This document shows, piece by piece, positions 31,388 through 43,350 of a DNA stretch of 64,000 nucleotides. Source of the DNA: Zygnema cylindricum. Taxonomy: Eukaryota > Streptophyta > Zygnematophyceae > Zygnematales > Zygnemataceae. Every line of letters begins with the position of its first letter. Position 1 is the stretch's first letter. Under the pieces are notes generated by a model. It was not told the DNA's origin, did no database searches, and saw nothing but the letters and a program-made list of their open reading frames with translations. The stretch lies in the NCBI GenBank assembly GCA_037447655.1, contig JBBHKE010001776.1:1-64000 (forward strand). The letters run 5' to 3'. A program made the position numbers and the translations under genes.

Positions 31388-31680
31388 TCAGACGGAGGGA
31401 GATAGAGAGGAGGTAAGGGAAAAATAAGAGAGAGAGAGGGGGAGGAGGGGACAGAGAGCGAGGGGAGAGGATAGGGAGAAGGGAGAGGATAGGGAGAAGG
31501 GAGAGGAAGTGAGAAAAGAGAAAAAAAAGGGAGAGGAGAGGGAGAGGAGAGAGGAGAGAGGGAGGAAAAAGAGAGGAAGAGCAGAGGGAAAGCGAAGAGA
31601 GAGAGGAAAGAGAAGAGAGAGAGAGAGAGGGAGAGAGAGGGAGAGAGAGAGAGGGAGGGGAGGAGGGAGAGAGAGAGTAA
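31180..31680 (+). repeat. Purine (GA) tract
   Basis: GA-rich plus strand, interrupted near 31262-31300 by sequence with ACACGTGTGG. On the minus strand this is the leader and transit-peptide start of the candidate gene at 30752-31387. Confidence 0.8.
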
Positions 31681-33899
31681 ACTGGAACTGGATAACGCTC
31701 TCCCTCCGTTGAGCGTTTGTTGGTTCGCTGTTGCATACTTTCTGGTTCTCTGTGGCAGACCGGCACAGTAATTAACGTGGATTTCTGTTCGCCGGTTTGT
31801 ACGGAACAGGATTTCCGTACGGTCATTCTCGTGAAGTCGTCATTCGTAACGTTTCTTTTTTTTCCGTGCGCATTATTGTCCTTTTCTGCTAGATTGTCAA
31901 GTGCCCTTCCGGTGATTTTGTACGGTAAAGATTTTTGTACCGTAATTTTGTACGGTCATTCTTCGCACTCGGCCATTCGTAGCGTTCGCTGTTTTTCGTG
32001 CGCATTCTTCTCCTCTTTTCGTACGCTGTTACCCGCCCTTCGGATGAACTTTCATCGAGGCAGTTCCGTTTGTGACTGACTCGACTGTCGGCGCTTTCGG
32101 GGAAACTGACGTCAGTTACAATTATTAGAAAAATTTCTAAATTTAAATTTTATACTGTATTCTATACAGTACAGTATATACGAAGTAAAAAAATATGTCA
32201 CCTTGCGATACATCGTTCCTAGCTCAACAATCGATATAATATTGAGGTATCAGAAATAATTTCCAGATACACATCACAAAACTATTTCACGATTTCTGAG
32301 CTCGCACTAAAAATGTGCACTGTTGGGTTCTTGATGTATACAGTTTCATACTAAATAGCGTATCTGTGATTCTATGCAGATCGGCGTTGTTAGAACGCAC
32401 CGAAACACTTTTGAAAAAAAGTACGTCAACCAAATCTTTTTAACTGTTGGAGTGGTGATTTTGGTCACTACAAGGCAGTACTGTACGGTGCTGTATAGTA
32501 CAGTACACTCGTGGACTATATTCTGTGCGGCAGATTTGCAGATCTGAGTCGCTAAAAACAAAGTCCTCCGCACTAAATCAAGAGCATTGACGCAGCAGAC
32601 ACGGATATGACAAGCTTCAAATACATCTCAGCCGTTACATGCTAATCTTAGACGCGTGCAAGGTTTCTGTAATTGATGTGTTTCGTACGAAAACAGAGTC
32701 AGCACGTGTAAGACACGCAAGTAATATATCCTAGCCGTTCAATAATCTATAATCGATTACGATTTCGTCGTACATGAGGATCGCTGTAACCGATTGCATA
32801 AACTGGAAGGGTGGCATGGAACTGGAACCCTTACTGAAGATCAGTGAGGAATTCACTCCCACCATTTTGTACAAACCCTAGCGCTAAAAGTTCAGCAGCA
32901 AGCCTGTAAAACTGTATAGGAGCCATCCCAGTTTTTAATTCAAACCTAAATTCTACATTCAAATAAGGAGAAAGATTCGAAAATGAGAATCTAGACAGTT
33001 TTCTTTCATTATTTTTTACACATTCGTTGTACATTTTACCAAGAATTAGCGAAATTGTTTCGTTTTTTTTCCGTTTCTGTCGTCCACTTTTTCTGGAGAG
33101 ACAAATTCAATTTTGAGATTCAGAACCAAACCAACCTAACCGAAATTGCGGTTTTTCGTTCAATTTTTTTGGAGTTCTAGCATGAATGGCAGAATCTTTA
33201 CACATTCTTCAAATTATTACAATCACTTCAACAAAAACTCCTTTGTTTCTTTTTTGAACGACGGAAAAGTACCAAAAGTCACAGCAGGAGATCAGAATTT
33301 CATTGTTGTCAACACTTGATCGCTGAGACTCCCCTCTCTCTCTATCCCTCTCCCTCTGCCTCTCCCTCTTCCTCTATTTACTTCTCCCTCTCTCTCTTCT
33401 TCCCTCCTCCCCCTGTCTCCATCTTGCTCTCCACCGCGCTCACATTATTGTACAGTTTCATGATTTTTTTTTTTCGTAAGATATCTTGAACGAAAAACTT
33501 GATAAATTTGACGTATTTGACTATTAACAGAAGCCGTTTTTTATTTTTTTTGCCAAAAGCTGATGTCAAACCGTCAACTCACGGATGACCAACTTAAGCT
33601 TAAATTGACCGAAAGACTCTAAATTGACTACATAGCGACAAAAATATTGCACAATCTGTTGTTTTTCTCATTGGAAAAAACCGTCGGTCGACCAGTACTG
33701 TACATTCAAATAGCTACAGACAAAAAGTACAAAAAGTGAGTTACAGCATTAAATTCACAAGCAGGCATTCTAAATATTTGACATTTTGATTTTTTTTGGT
33801 CAAGTATAAGGGTTCGCAAGACACTGTTGGTTTGCTTTTTATCAAGCTTATTTTACAGAGGAAAGCCAGGTAGGGTGAGAGTAGAGGTGTAGAGAAAAA
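31681..33899. other. Gene-free stretch
   Basis: 31690-32070 has repeated TTGTACGGT/CGTACGGTCATTC motifs, looking like decayed short duplications. 32140-32530 has GTACAGTAC-type motifs. The rest is AT-rich. A short C/T tract lies at 33328-33420. No coding signal is supported. Confidence 0.45.
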
Positions 33900-34215
33900 C
33901 TTTTGAAGGAGAGTGAAGGCCTGAGGTAGGTGTAGAGAGTGGGAGGGGAAGAGAGAGAGAGAGAGGGAAAGAGAGAGAGGTGGAGAGGGGAGAGAGAAAG
34001 AGAGTGAGAGAGAGATAGGAAGAGTAATTCTTTTTGAACACACAGCACACACAGAGGGAAAGTGCGAGAGAGAGAGGGAGAGAGGCACAGAGAGAGGGAG
34101 AATAAAACTTTTTGAACACACACACACAAGGAGAGAAAGAGAGGGAGAGAGCGAGAGAGAATCTTTTTGAAGGAGAGACAAAAAGGAGAGCCAAAAGGGA
34201 GAGAGGAAAAGGTTA
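33900..34215 (+). repeat. Purine-rich 5' leader of the STRAP gene
   Basis: GAGAGAGGG-rich sequence reaching to 15 bp before the STRAP start codon, with a partly repeated CTTTTTGAACACACA block (about 34030 and 34109). Likely 5' untranslated region or promoter-proximal GA element. Confidence 0.6.
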
Positions 34216-34230
34216 TTGGATACAGTCATT

Positions 34231-37200
34231 ATGTCTTCGTTGGAGGGTCGACGTCCGGCTCAAGTGCCCCTCGTGTGTCACGGTCACTCTCGACCAATTG
34301 TAGACCTGTCCTACAGTCCTGTGACAGATGACGGTTACTTTCTCATCAGTGCCAGTAAAGGTACCTTCTACTATTCTCTACCTTTCTTTTTCGTTTTCAT
34401 TTTTTTGTTTTTTTGTGTAATTCCGGATTTTTTTTATTTTTCTTGGTAATTCTGGTATGTTCTTTTTTTATTTTTGTTTAGTAATTGCACTACTTTGAAC
34501 GATCACTAATTCCGCTATCGACAATCTTTCCACTGTCATTGCATTTTGTTTTTTTTTCTGGTTTAATTTCTATGGTTGTGTGAGTTTGTGTTTTATTTTA
34601 TTTGTGATGTCTAATTGTGTCGTTTTCATGTGGTTTGACAGTATTTTGGAATAATAATAATAAAATGTGAAATATTTGATTGTTTTATGTGATGAAAAAT
34701 CCAGCAGGGATTATTGTTGTATTTAAGTTAGGGTTAGGTTTAGGGGATTAGGGTTTAGGGTTAGGGTTAAGGTTGAGGTTGAGGTTTTGGGTAGAATTTA
34801 GGAGTAGGGTTTAGGATTCAGGGTTCAGCAGTCCACGAGTTTTGAATGTTTACTTTGTGGCTGCTAATTTATGTCTCGTGATTGGTTCTTGTAATTTAAT
34901 AGAGTTTCTATTCTTTTTTTGACTTTATTCGTACACTTAATCTTGTAATTTTTGTAAGACAATAGAGGAGGGGTGTGGGAATAAGTATGTGCATTGTGCT
35001 TTGAGTTGCTTTTTTTTTAGAATAAAACTTATATTCTTAACTGTTCGATTTACATTTTTGTGATATTCCGTCAGTTTGTTTGTTCATCTCTTGTTGCTCA
35101 AGATTCGGACTTTGTACTTTGTATAATGTACTTCGCACTTTTTGGACTATTTTGCTTTTTCTAGCTCGTGAAATTTATTAGAAGGGAATTATATGTACGC
35201 TGTAACTGGCCTTACTGGCATAATAATCGTATTAATAATTGTACAGAAAACTGTACAATTTTGTGAAAAACACACATTCTGTTCGATTATGGTGATTACT
35301 GGCCATTATTGCCAGTAGTAGCGTATGCATAATTACCCTATGAGAAACTTAATTTCTAGGCTTGAAAGTACGCTAGATATGCTCAGAAACTGGCAGAATA
35401 GAATCTCTAAGTTAGAGAAGAAAAAGCAAAAGGATGAACTTTTCTTGCTTTCAAACGATAATGGTTTACAAAATTCACAGCAATAATCGCATGCTTATCA
35501 TTTTCGTCCTTTATTTTTTGTCTTATTATTGTTGTCTTATCATTTTTTTCTGGTTTAGATATATGGCAATCCAATTGTCTTATCTTTTTTGTCTTATCTT
35601 GTTTGTCTTATCAAATATTTTTGTCTTGTCAGTTTTTCCTACCATTTTTTGTCCTATCATTTTCGTCTTATCATTTTGATCTTATCATTTTTATCTTTTC
35701 CTTTCTTTTGACTAACCTTTTTTGTCTCATCGTTTTTGTCTGGATTGTCTAGATGGCAAGCCAATGCTTCGTAATGGTGAAACCGGTGATTGGATTGGTA
35801 CTTTTGAAGGGCACAAAGGAGCAGTTTGGGGAGCCTCTTTGAACAAACCAGCACTTCTAGCAGCAACTGCATCTGCCGATTTTAGCGCGTAAGAATATTT
35901 TGGAACTGCCACTTAGAGATTGGACGATTATAGGTTTCATATAGTTTATGAGTTTGTGTTTTTTTTTTATTTTTTGTCTTTTGTTTTCTGTTTTTTTTCT
36001 CTTTTGGAAATGGGGGTAAACAGACGAGTATGGGATGCTCTTAGTGGAGATCAGCTTCACTCGTTTGAGCACCGACATATTGTTCGTTCTGTGGATTTTA
36101 CTCAGGTCGGTGGGAAGTCGCATTTAGCCCCCAATTAATATGATATTTTTTTTGGAGATGTTTATCGTTGTTGGTTTTACAATATGAAATAAGTAAAATT
36201 CAACTTATTCTGACAGCAATACCTTACAGAAATTGGCAGCATGTTAATTATATCTGATACAATTTGTTTTTCAATTACATCTTATGTGGTATGGAATTCC
36301 TAGAAACTGCAGGACAATTAACTCAGAAAATGGGAGAAGAAAAATTGGTTACAAGTGCTAGGCTATAAAACTACTGAAGGTTTTTTTTACTTTCTAGGTT
36401 TTTGTGTTTGTCTGTAGAGTCTTAATTTACAATAATGATGCAAGACCAGTCTCGCAGAATTCTAGCCGAGAACATTGTTCCTGGATGTAAAAATTGCTTT
36501 CGAAGTTGCTTTTCATTTGTACAGAGTACCTGTTTTGTATTTGCAGGATTCGAAGTCACTTTTGACAGCCGGTCATGAAAAAGTTATGCGAATTTTTGAT
36601 TTGGAACGACCGGAAAATCCGGTTACTATCGAGGGAATGCCGGGAACTATTCGATGTTCAATTTGGTTTGACAACGATAACCTAATTTTGAGCACTCTCA
36701 TCGACTCAGGTGGAGTCAAGTGAGTTTTTTGCACCATTGATTATAATATTTTTGAGACCGAGGTTTTGGTTCTTAGTTCATGCTTGTGGTAAAGGGCTCA
36801 AGATTGTCAGAACAATCACTGTGCTTACTTTTTGGGAACATCTTTACTTCTTTTGTTTTCTACGGTGTCCAGTGTGTTTTACTGGCGGTAGTGGTTTGAT
36901 TGTTATAAATTCAGAGACGTTGTAGACGGCCTCTCTTGGTACTTGAAAATTTTCTGGCATTCGTTTATTTACTTTTCTGCACTTTACAAGTACCATTGCC
37001 TTTTACCGTAGTAAAATAGGGATACAGGTCTTTGCAGCTTCAGCTTTTGAGATTCGTTCACTTTATCACGTAACCTTATAGGTGTATTGACCTAATCAGT
37101 GTATACAGACTTAAAAGGGATTTAGTATTATTTACACTGAATTTGTTTTTTGACGTGGCTCATCTCATTCTGGCCACTTACTAGTGTTATTAACACTAAT

Positions 37201-39486
37201 TTATGATTCTGGGTGTAAAAGACATTCACTTGAGTTAGTTTTATTAACTAAAATGACAATGGGCAGTATAGCAGTATGAAAGAACAGTATGGATAAGAAC
37301 GTGTCAAATTCCACACCACGTAATGGAAACAAGAAAAGGTCTCACAAGGGGGCTTGCTGTCCACATACTTTTCCTTTGAGTACTGCTGTTCTTTACACGA
37401 GCTTACGTGTTTTCCTCTAAAGCAATGACACGTTCTTTTCTTTGCTTAAATCTTTGTCACTTTCTGTGTTTGTTCTCTGTCTTCGTTTTCTTTGTTCTCT
37501 TGTCTTTGTTTGTATTTTTAACAGCAGAGCATTTGGCCACTTTCTTTTCTAATCTTGGACCTTAATGGCACCTGGGTTTGGGAAAATCAGAGTATGGGAT
37601 GTCCGAAACAAACAAATTGTGAGGACATTGGACACAAAGTCATCCTGCACCAGTGTGGAAGTTTCAAGAGACGGGCGATATATTACAACAGCTGATGGAC
37701 ATGAAGTAAAGTTTTGGGACACAAATGGGTGAGTTTCCTTTTTGCATTGTTTTTAAGCTAACATCCAGTTAAGATATGCTCATTAATGTTGCTTTCGTTA
37801 TTTTTACGTTCAATGAATTCTAAGTGGTATGCATTTGCTACCGTTTGTGAATCCGTAATATCAACGTTTCTAATCTTTGTGTTTTGTACACCATAAGCTC
37901 TTCGAAAATTTTAATAAAGGAATACATTTGTGGAATTTGTTCATTTTACTGCAAGTAAATCATTATTAATTGTACAAACATTGTACTTATCATACAGAAT
38001 AATCTTCTTGGTTTAAATGTTGGACGATTTATTGGAAACTCTTCCAAAACCGGCTGAAGCATTCTGCCTATTTTAAAATTATTATAATAAAGATGGCACA
38101 AAACAATGAAGTCTTTCGGCAGCACATTTTCGATCAAAATCACAAAATCTAAACTTGAACATGGGACTTTAAAGAAAACAGCTGTATTTGATGGCTCTGT
38201 GTGCCTTCCTGGTCTGAATGGTCAGTGGAGAGGATAATGTTTCTAAGTCACATTTCTGCATTTCTCTCTGCTCAGGATTCTTCCAATCAATGTAGCCGAT
38301 TGGAAGAAAGGTATTTACAGTTAGTTAGATGGGAAATACACCAAATGGCAACAACGGCCTCATAATGTGGAAAATAGACGAAGTTTACACTTTCTGGTTT
38401 AGAATCCATTTGAATTGTAGAGCTGGATAGTTCCTCTCCATTCTTTCACAACCTCAGGATAACACATAACTTCTGCTTGCATAGCCAAAAGAGTTCACTG
38501 GCAGTTATGTTTGAAGTAAGAAAAAACGTCTAGCTTTGAAGTATTTGCGGTTATAGCACGATCTATTACATAAAAAAAGAAGTATCAGAACTAGCTGTAG
38601 TTCTTTGTGTTGTCGTCCACTTTAGCGAATTTGAATGAACACAAATTGTTTTTCGTTTAATATCAATTTGCAGATTTGAACTCGTTCGGAGCTTCGCCTT
38701 TCCTCAACCCGTTGTCGAGTCTGCGTCTCTGTACCCATCAAGTAATCGATTCGTTGCTGGTGGAGCAGATATGTGGGTCCGACTGTTCGATTTTGAAACT
38801 GGGAAAGAGCGTGGTAAGTGTTATGGTTTTTCTGTCTTCAATTTTTGAAACGAGGATAGAGGATGGCAAAGTGTCGTAATTTTGCTGTCTTCGATTCTGA
38901 AACTAAGGGAGAGCATGATTGTTGTAATATTACTGTCTCTGATTTTATAACTAGGCTAGAGAACATGTTAAGTGACATAATTTAACTGTCTTCGATTCTG
39001 AAATTATTGGAGAGCAGGATTGTTGTAATTTTCTCCTTCCCCTATCCCTTCTCCTCTCGCTTCCCCACTCTCTTTGCGAGACTCATTTCCTCCTTCCCCT
39101 ATCCCTTCTCCTCTCTCTTCTCCTCTCCCTTCTCCTCTCCCTTCTCCTCTCCCTTCTCTTTCCTCCCAGCCTGTCATAAGGGCCATCACGGTCCGGTCCA
39201 CTGTATTCGATTTGCCCCGGGAGGCGAATCCTACGCCTCGGGTTCCGAGGATGGCACGATTCGAATCTGGCAGACGGCGGGAGATGAAGGGGAAGGAGGG
39301 TTAGGAGGAGGAGGAGGAGGCGGCGGCGGAGGAGGAGGAGGGACGGGAGTCGAAGGTCACGTCTCTCAATCAAGTACGGTACGAGTGGGAGTTGAAGAAG
39401 TGGCAAATAAAATAGAGGGTTTTCATATAACTAGCGACGCCTTTCCCTCTCTAAAGGATCTCTCTCACGCCAATGGGACCAAGTGA
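34231..39486 (+). CDS. STRAP: STRAP-like WD40 protein (serine-threonine kinase receptor-associated protein)
   Basis: Seven exons: 34231-34360, 35753-35888, 36024-36105, 36547-36719, 37591-37728, 38674-38813 and 39170-39486. All introns are GT-AG and every junction is in phase; 371 residues. The start MSSLEGRR is followed by [20 protein letters not shown], the conserved STRAP/UNRIP N-terminus. WD-type blade ends are seen as RVWDAL, RIFDLE, VWDVR, KFWDT, RLFDFE and IRIWQT, giving a single beta-propeller. STRAP proteins bind RNA-related complexes (the SMN complex and Unr in animals) and in animals the TGF-beta receptor; the plant role is less clear. After the last blade a run of 13 Gly (residues 312-324, GGA/GGC codons) precedes a conserved [13 protein letters not shown] tail. 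Length exceeds the usual 330-350 mainly through this insert. Leader and intron 6 carry purine/pyrimidine tracts. Confidence 0.95.
34736..34815 (+). repeat. Interstitial telomere-like repeats in STRAP intron 1
   Basis: Degenerate TTAGGG/TTTAGGG/TTGAGG units in tandem, for example GATTAGGGTTTAGGGTTAGG. TTTAGGG is the plant-type telomere repeat. Confidence 0.75.
35500..35750 (+). repeat. TTTTGTCTTATC degenerate repeat before exon 2
   Basis: About fifteen diverged copies of a 12-16 bp unit (TTTTTGTCTTATC type) fill the end of intron 1 right up to the 3' splice site at 35752. They are rich in T and C, so they also serve as polypyrimidine tract and branch-like sequence. Confidence 0.7.
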
Positions 39487-39729
39487 TGGAAAATAATGTA
39501 ATAACTGTATATGACAAAAAAAAAAAAGTGTTTTTTCGCCGGATTCAATCCTCGGTCCTCAACTTCGATGGTTGGTGATGAATGTTTGTTGTTTTTCTTG
39601 GTGTTTGGTTTGATTCCTTTGCTTTCTGGTTTGGTTATTGTTTTTTTCTCCTGGTTTTTTTTTTCTAGTTTGGTTTTGCCATAGTCACCGCTGTTCCGCA
39701 ATTTCCAAAAGGGTGGGTAAATATGTTGT
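39487..39729. other. 3' flank of STRAP
   Basis: AT-rich, with an A run just after the stop codon and T-rich stretches. Probably 3' untranslated region and terminator; no exact poly(A) signal is called. Confidence 0.4.
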
Positions 39730-41600
39730 ATGATGCCGTATATTAGGCGCATTATTCAAATATTGGGCAATATATGGAGTTCTAGTCGATGCTTGCCCTT
39801 ATACCCTGTAACCTGCGGGAAGGTCTGGCAACCTGGGGCCAAAAAAGCCCTCTCTAATGTCCGTATCGCTTCTCTCCTCGACATTCCTCGAGCCTTGATT
39901 CCTCTGTATAGCCCATTCTCTCTCTTTTCTCGCCTAAGCTTTGCCTTTAACCGCCAGTGCCTCTTTGATGGGTCCCCAAATTGTGTACTTTTTGGAAAGC
40001 GAGGTCGCGGTCGACTTGAGTGTGCATCAGGTTTAACTTTGGCACCTACCCTTTTTTTCCCCTCTATACACACTTTTGAGCCGTCGAAGTTTTTTTTTTT
40101 GGATTGAGATGCTTCAAGCCTTAACAACTTCCACTCACCTTTTAGCTGGGGGGTTCATCAGGCATTGTCTATAAATTATTGCGAGATGTTTTGCCTCTTG
40201 AATTAGATGCTCGTGGTTTTGATATGTTCTTTCGAGAATGTTCCCTTATTGCTGGTGGCATTGTTCCCCTTTGGGTTTGTGATCTTTTCACGGTGCCTCG
40301 CCTTGTGGTTATCACCAAACCACGGGAGGAGTCTTCCTTTTGCATTGGGTAAGGTGATGTAACAATTTGTGGCCCGTGCCATTTGTATCCAGGTCTTATC
40401 CGCATATCATAATTATTTTTCTCATCATCAGTTTAGAGTGGCAACTCAGGAGGGTTGTGAGGTCTCGGTCCACAGGATTCGAGCTTTGTTGGATGTTCAT
40501 TCAGATTGATTAGACCTTCACGTGGATGTTTCCAACGTTTTCAATACGGTGGATCAGAACGTCATTTTTACGGAGCTTATGGTTGCCACTTCCTCGGTTA
40601 TTTAGATGTTCCCTTTTTGAGAGCCTTTCATACTCTGACCAGCAACCTCTCCTTTTCCGTTGATGGTGATTTGGTTCCTCTTTCCTCTATGACCTGCACT
40701 GGTCAAGGCGACCTTCTTGGATAACATTTGCTTGCCCTTGCTCATTACCGGGCCCTACGTGCTTTTGCTACCGCGTTCCTTTTGTGCCTCCTCCTTTCGA
40801 TTGTGGACGATACACATATTATTGGCTCTCTGGACCAAGTCTTATTTGCCTATATATTTTTCAAAGATCGTTTGGCAGAACTCAACCTTTGTGCTCAATC
40901 TTCAAAGTGTGTTTCTTGGTCACCTCGTGATATTCTTCGTTCTTTTACTCCTTTTTTGGTTTTCGAGCTCCTCCATCCGATGGCATTCGTGTGTTGGGTT
41001 GCCCACCTGGCTCGGACACATCCCTAGAATCTCTTGACTCCGTAATTCAAATATATTAGTCCCACGTTGATGACCTTCCCAATCTTTATGATCCCTAGAT
41101 GGCTTTCGCTCTTTCGACAAGGTGTTTCTTTATTCGCACTTTCCCACCGCAACTTTTGATGTTTGGTTTGTTGTTTTTTTCTTCTTTGGGTGTTTTCGGT
41201 TTACCTGCGATCTTTTCGTGGCATGTGTTGCTCCCGCCGCCGATTTAGGAAGTTGGTGCTTTATTGCCTCCACTCTTGTCTCTCGTTCTTTGACTGGGCA
41301 CTCTTGTTCTTGGTGCCATGGTCGTTGGTGTTTCGGATGGTGCGTTCACCTTCCAACGATTTATTTTAGAAGTGTCACGTTCTCTTCCTCCAGCTACGGT
41401 CTGGTTTAGTCTCAACTTTTTCTCCTTTTTTCTCTGATTTAGTCAAAATTTCTTCGATTAAAACATAAAGTTTACTCTTTATGCATATACAAATGTTGTT
41501 TCTACCATGAGCTAAGAGAGTATTGACATCTGGACCGTGGGTCAAAATTTCAAGTTGATTTTCATGGAGTGTCATTTACAATTTTGTGTCGACTTTAGAT
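39730..41600 (+). pseudogene. LINE-type (non-LTR) reverse transcriptase relic
   Basis: Spread over three frames with many stops, the order of a non-LTR reverse transcriptase can be followed: a PRLVVITKP segment (about 40295-40330), GCEVSVHRIRALLDVH (40455-40500), VDVSNVFNTVD (40522-40555), CTGQGDLLG (40690-40722; the family's RQGDPLGG), LALAHYRALRA, then IVDDTHIIG (40799-40825; the FADD-like catalytic motif) and CVSWSP (40908-40926), followed by LGCPPGSD and HVDDLPNL. This arrangement is common to plant-lineage LINE proteins with ADDTHIIGP motifs. It is a decayed copy and cannot encode an active enzyme. Confidence 0.7.
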
Positions 41601-42476
41601 TTCCTCCACGTGGCAAGTCTCGATTTGTCGAAAAATAATGGTAGCCAAGTTTCTTTATTATTTTTGTAAATCTTTTGGTGATCGTTTATGTGAATTTTTT
41701 TGTTTTATTTATGTTTTCTAAAGAGTTTGGTCAATTGTTTCTTACATTAAATGTTTAGATGGTGTTGCTATAAATTGGTTTCACACAATAATAACGACAT
41801 TCATGTTGTGTCAACTTGTATGTCTAACATATGATTTCTTTCGAATTTGGAAAATTTACGATATTGTTATGATTCAAGTACAACCAAAGGTTGAATTGAT
41901 ATTGAACGCTCCCATGTCTGTTATTGTAATTGTTGTGCTCTCCAGTTTTCATCGGAATCTTGGAAGTCAATATATGGAATCAAGGAGTTCATACATGACA
42001 TTGAGTTGATAAATTGAAGGACCTTAAAAAAAGTGATAAAATGTACATTTCAACACACGACCACATATGAATGGTTGTAAAAATACAAACATTGAGCCCA
42101 AAAACATAAAAAAAACATGAAGAGAGTGCAATTTAATGAAATTATCCGTTCAAATCACGAAAGAACTTAAGACTGATGATAGAAAACAAACGAAGGTTTG
42201 TATGCACCCCCCTGACACACAGTTTCATGAAAAAAAGTTGGTCCAAAACAAGTAAATGCCAACAAATCCATAGTAAACTCTCGAGTGAAATAACCATTCA
42301 TTCGTACAAGAGCCTTTACTTCAATCCGTACGAAAAAAAAACTGCTGTATTTTTCCCGAAACACAATCTCTTACACATTTGAAAGCTTTCCTCCAAAGCA
42401 AGGTATTGATAACATAGTTCAAATGCAAAAAAAATGGAATGCTATTTGATTAAAACCATTGACCTACAAAAAGCTT
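41601..42476. other. AT-rich non-coding stretch
   Basis: No feature is supported; it may include the 3' end of the LINE relic. Confidence 0.45.
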
Positions 42477-43160
42477 CTATTCTTCGTCCAGAATTGACAA
42501 GACTACAATGTCAAGGATGTCCGTTGACAAATTTATTGCAGAAAAGTAGAAACAAACCGCACCTAAAACACATTTTCCAAAAAAGTTGAAAGGTACGATA
42601 AAAAAGGGAAATTTAGGTTGCTTTTTCCGCATGATCCCAACTTCTTTAATTATTTCCCGACAATTTTGGAGCACGGTCTCCAATGTACTTTTTTTCTCCT
42701 CCACCCAAAAAATATTAGTCAACTGACAGCCTTTCCAAGAAAGTATAACTTGCCATTCCCTTCGTCTACAAGTCAAACATAAGAAAGGTGTAACTTCCTC
42801 TACGCCTAATTTTAACAGTTTAACAAAGCCTAGTAAGCTTAAACAACAAGGACAACGTGCAACAATATTCAAACGACGCACTTCTTTCTCCTTTTTCGAT
42901 TCAAGTCCACTTGCTTTGGGACGCAACATTGAACGCGAATTTGACGAAGAACGACAATTTTCTGGCGACTTTGAATTTGACGAAGAAGTAGAATTGTGTA
43001 AAGAATGTAGCATTAATTTTTTTTCTAGCTTTAATTTTCTCTTCCGTTTCAAACGATCGGGGTCCATAATGACGGAATTGTATATGATGGCACCAACAGT
43101 AATGGATGAAAAAATCATAATTGTACCAAATGAAGATCTTAAACTCGTGCTTAGAGTCAT
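42477..43160 (-). CDS. Candidate protein with N-terminal membrane segment and two CxxC pairs
   Basis: One exon of 227 codons. The N-terminus has a hydrophobic stretch (TIMIFSSITVGAIIY) followed by basic residues (RLKRKRKLKLEKK), then a Ser/Asn-rich part, then CPCC and CLTC pairs about 26 residues apart that could bind zinc, and a hydrophobic stretch near the C-terminus. The start (AACATGACT at 43160) directly follows a purine-rich leader (minus strand of 43165-43350), as in the STRAP gene. The family is not recognised. Codon use looks ordinary, but a chance frame or a spliced gene with other limits is possible. Confidence 0.4.
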   Translation of the reverse strand: MTLSTSLRSSFGTIMIFSSITVGAIIYNSVIMDPDRLKRKRKLKLEKKLMLHSLHNSTSSSNSKSPENCRSSSNSRSMLRPKASGLESKKEKEVRRLNIVARCPCCLSLLGFVKLLKLGVEEVTPFLCLTCRRREWQVILSWKGCQLTNIFWVEEKKSTLETVLQNCREIIKEVGIMRKKQPKFPFFIVPFNFFGKCVLGAVCFYFSAINLSTDILDIVVLSILDEE

Positions 43161-43164
43161 GTTT

Positions 43165-43169
43165 TCCCT

Positions 43170-43221
<52 letters not shown>

Positions 43222-43350
43222 CCTCTCCCCCTCTCCCTCTTCCTCTCCCTCCTCCCTCTCCCTCTCTCTCTTTTTTTCTCTCAGAAGACTCCCTCTCCTC
43301 TCCCTTTCTCTCCGTCGGTCCCTTCTTACTCCCCTTTGCACTCTCCCTCT
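43165..43350 (+). repeat. Pyrimidine tract
   Basis: (CT)n and CCCTCT motifs on plus, so a GA leader for the minus-strand candidate gene. Overlapping Ser/Leu-rich and Arg/Glu-rich frames are composition effects. Confidence 0.85.
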
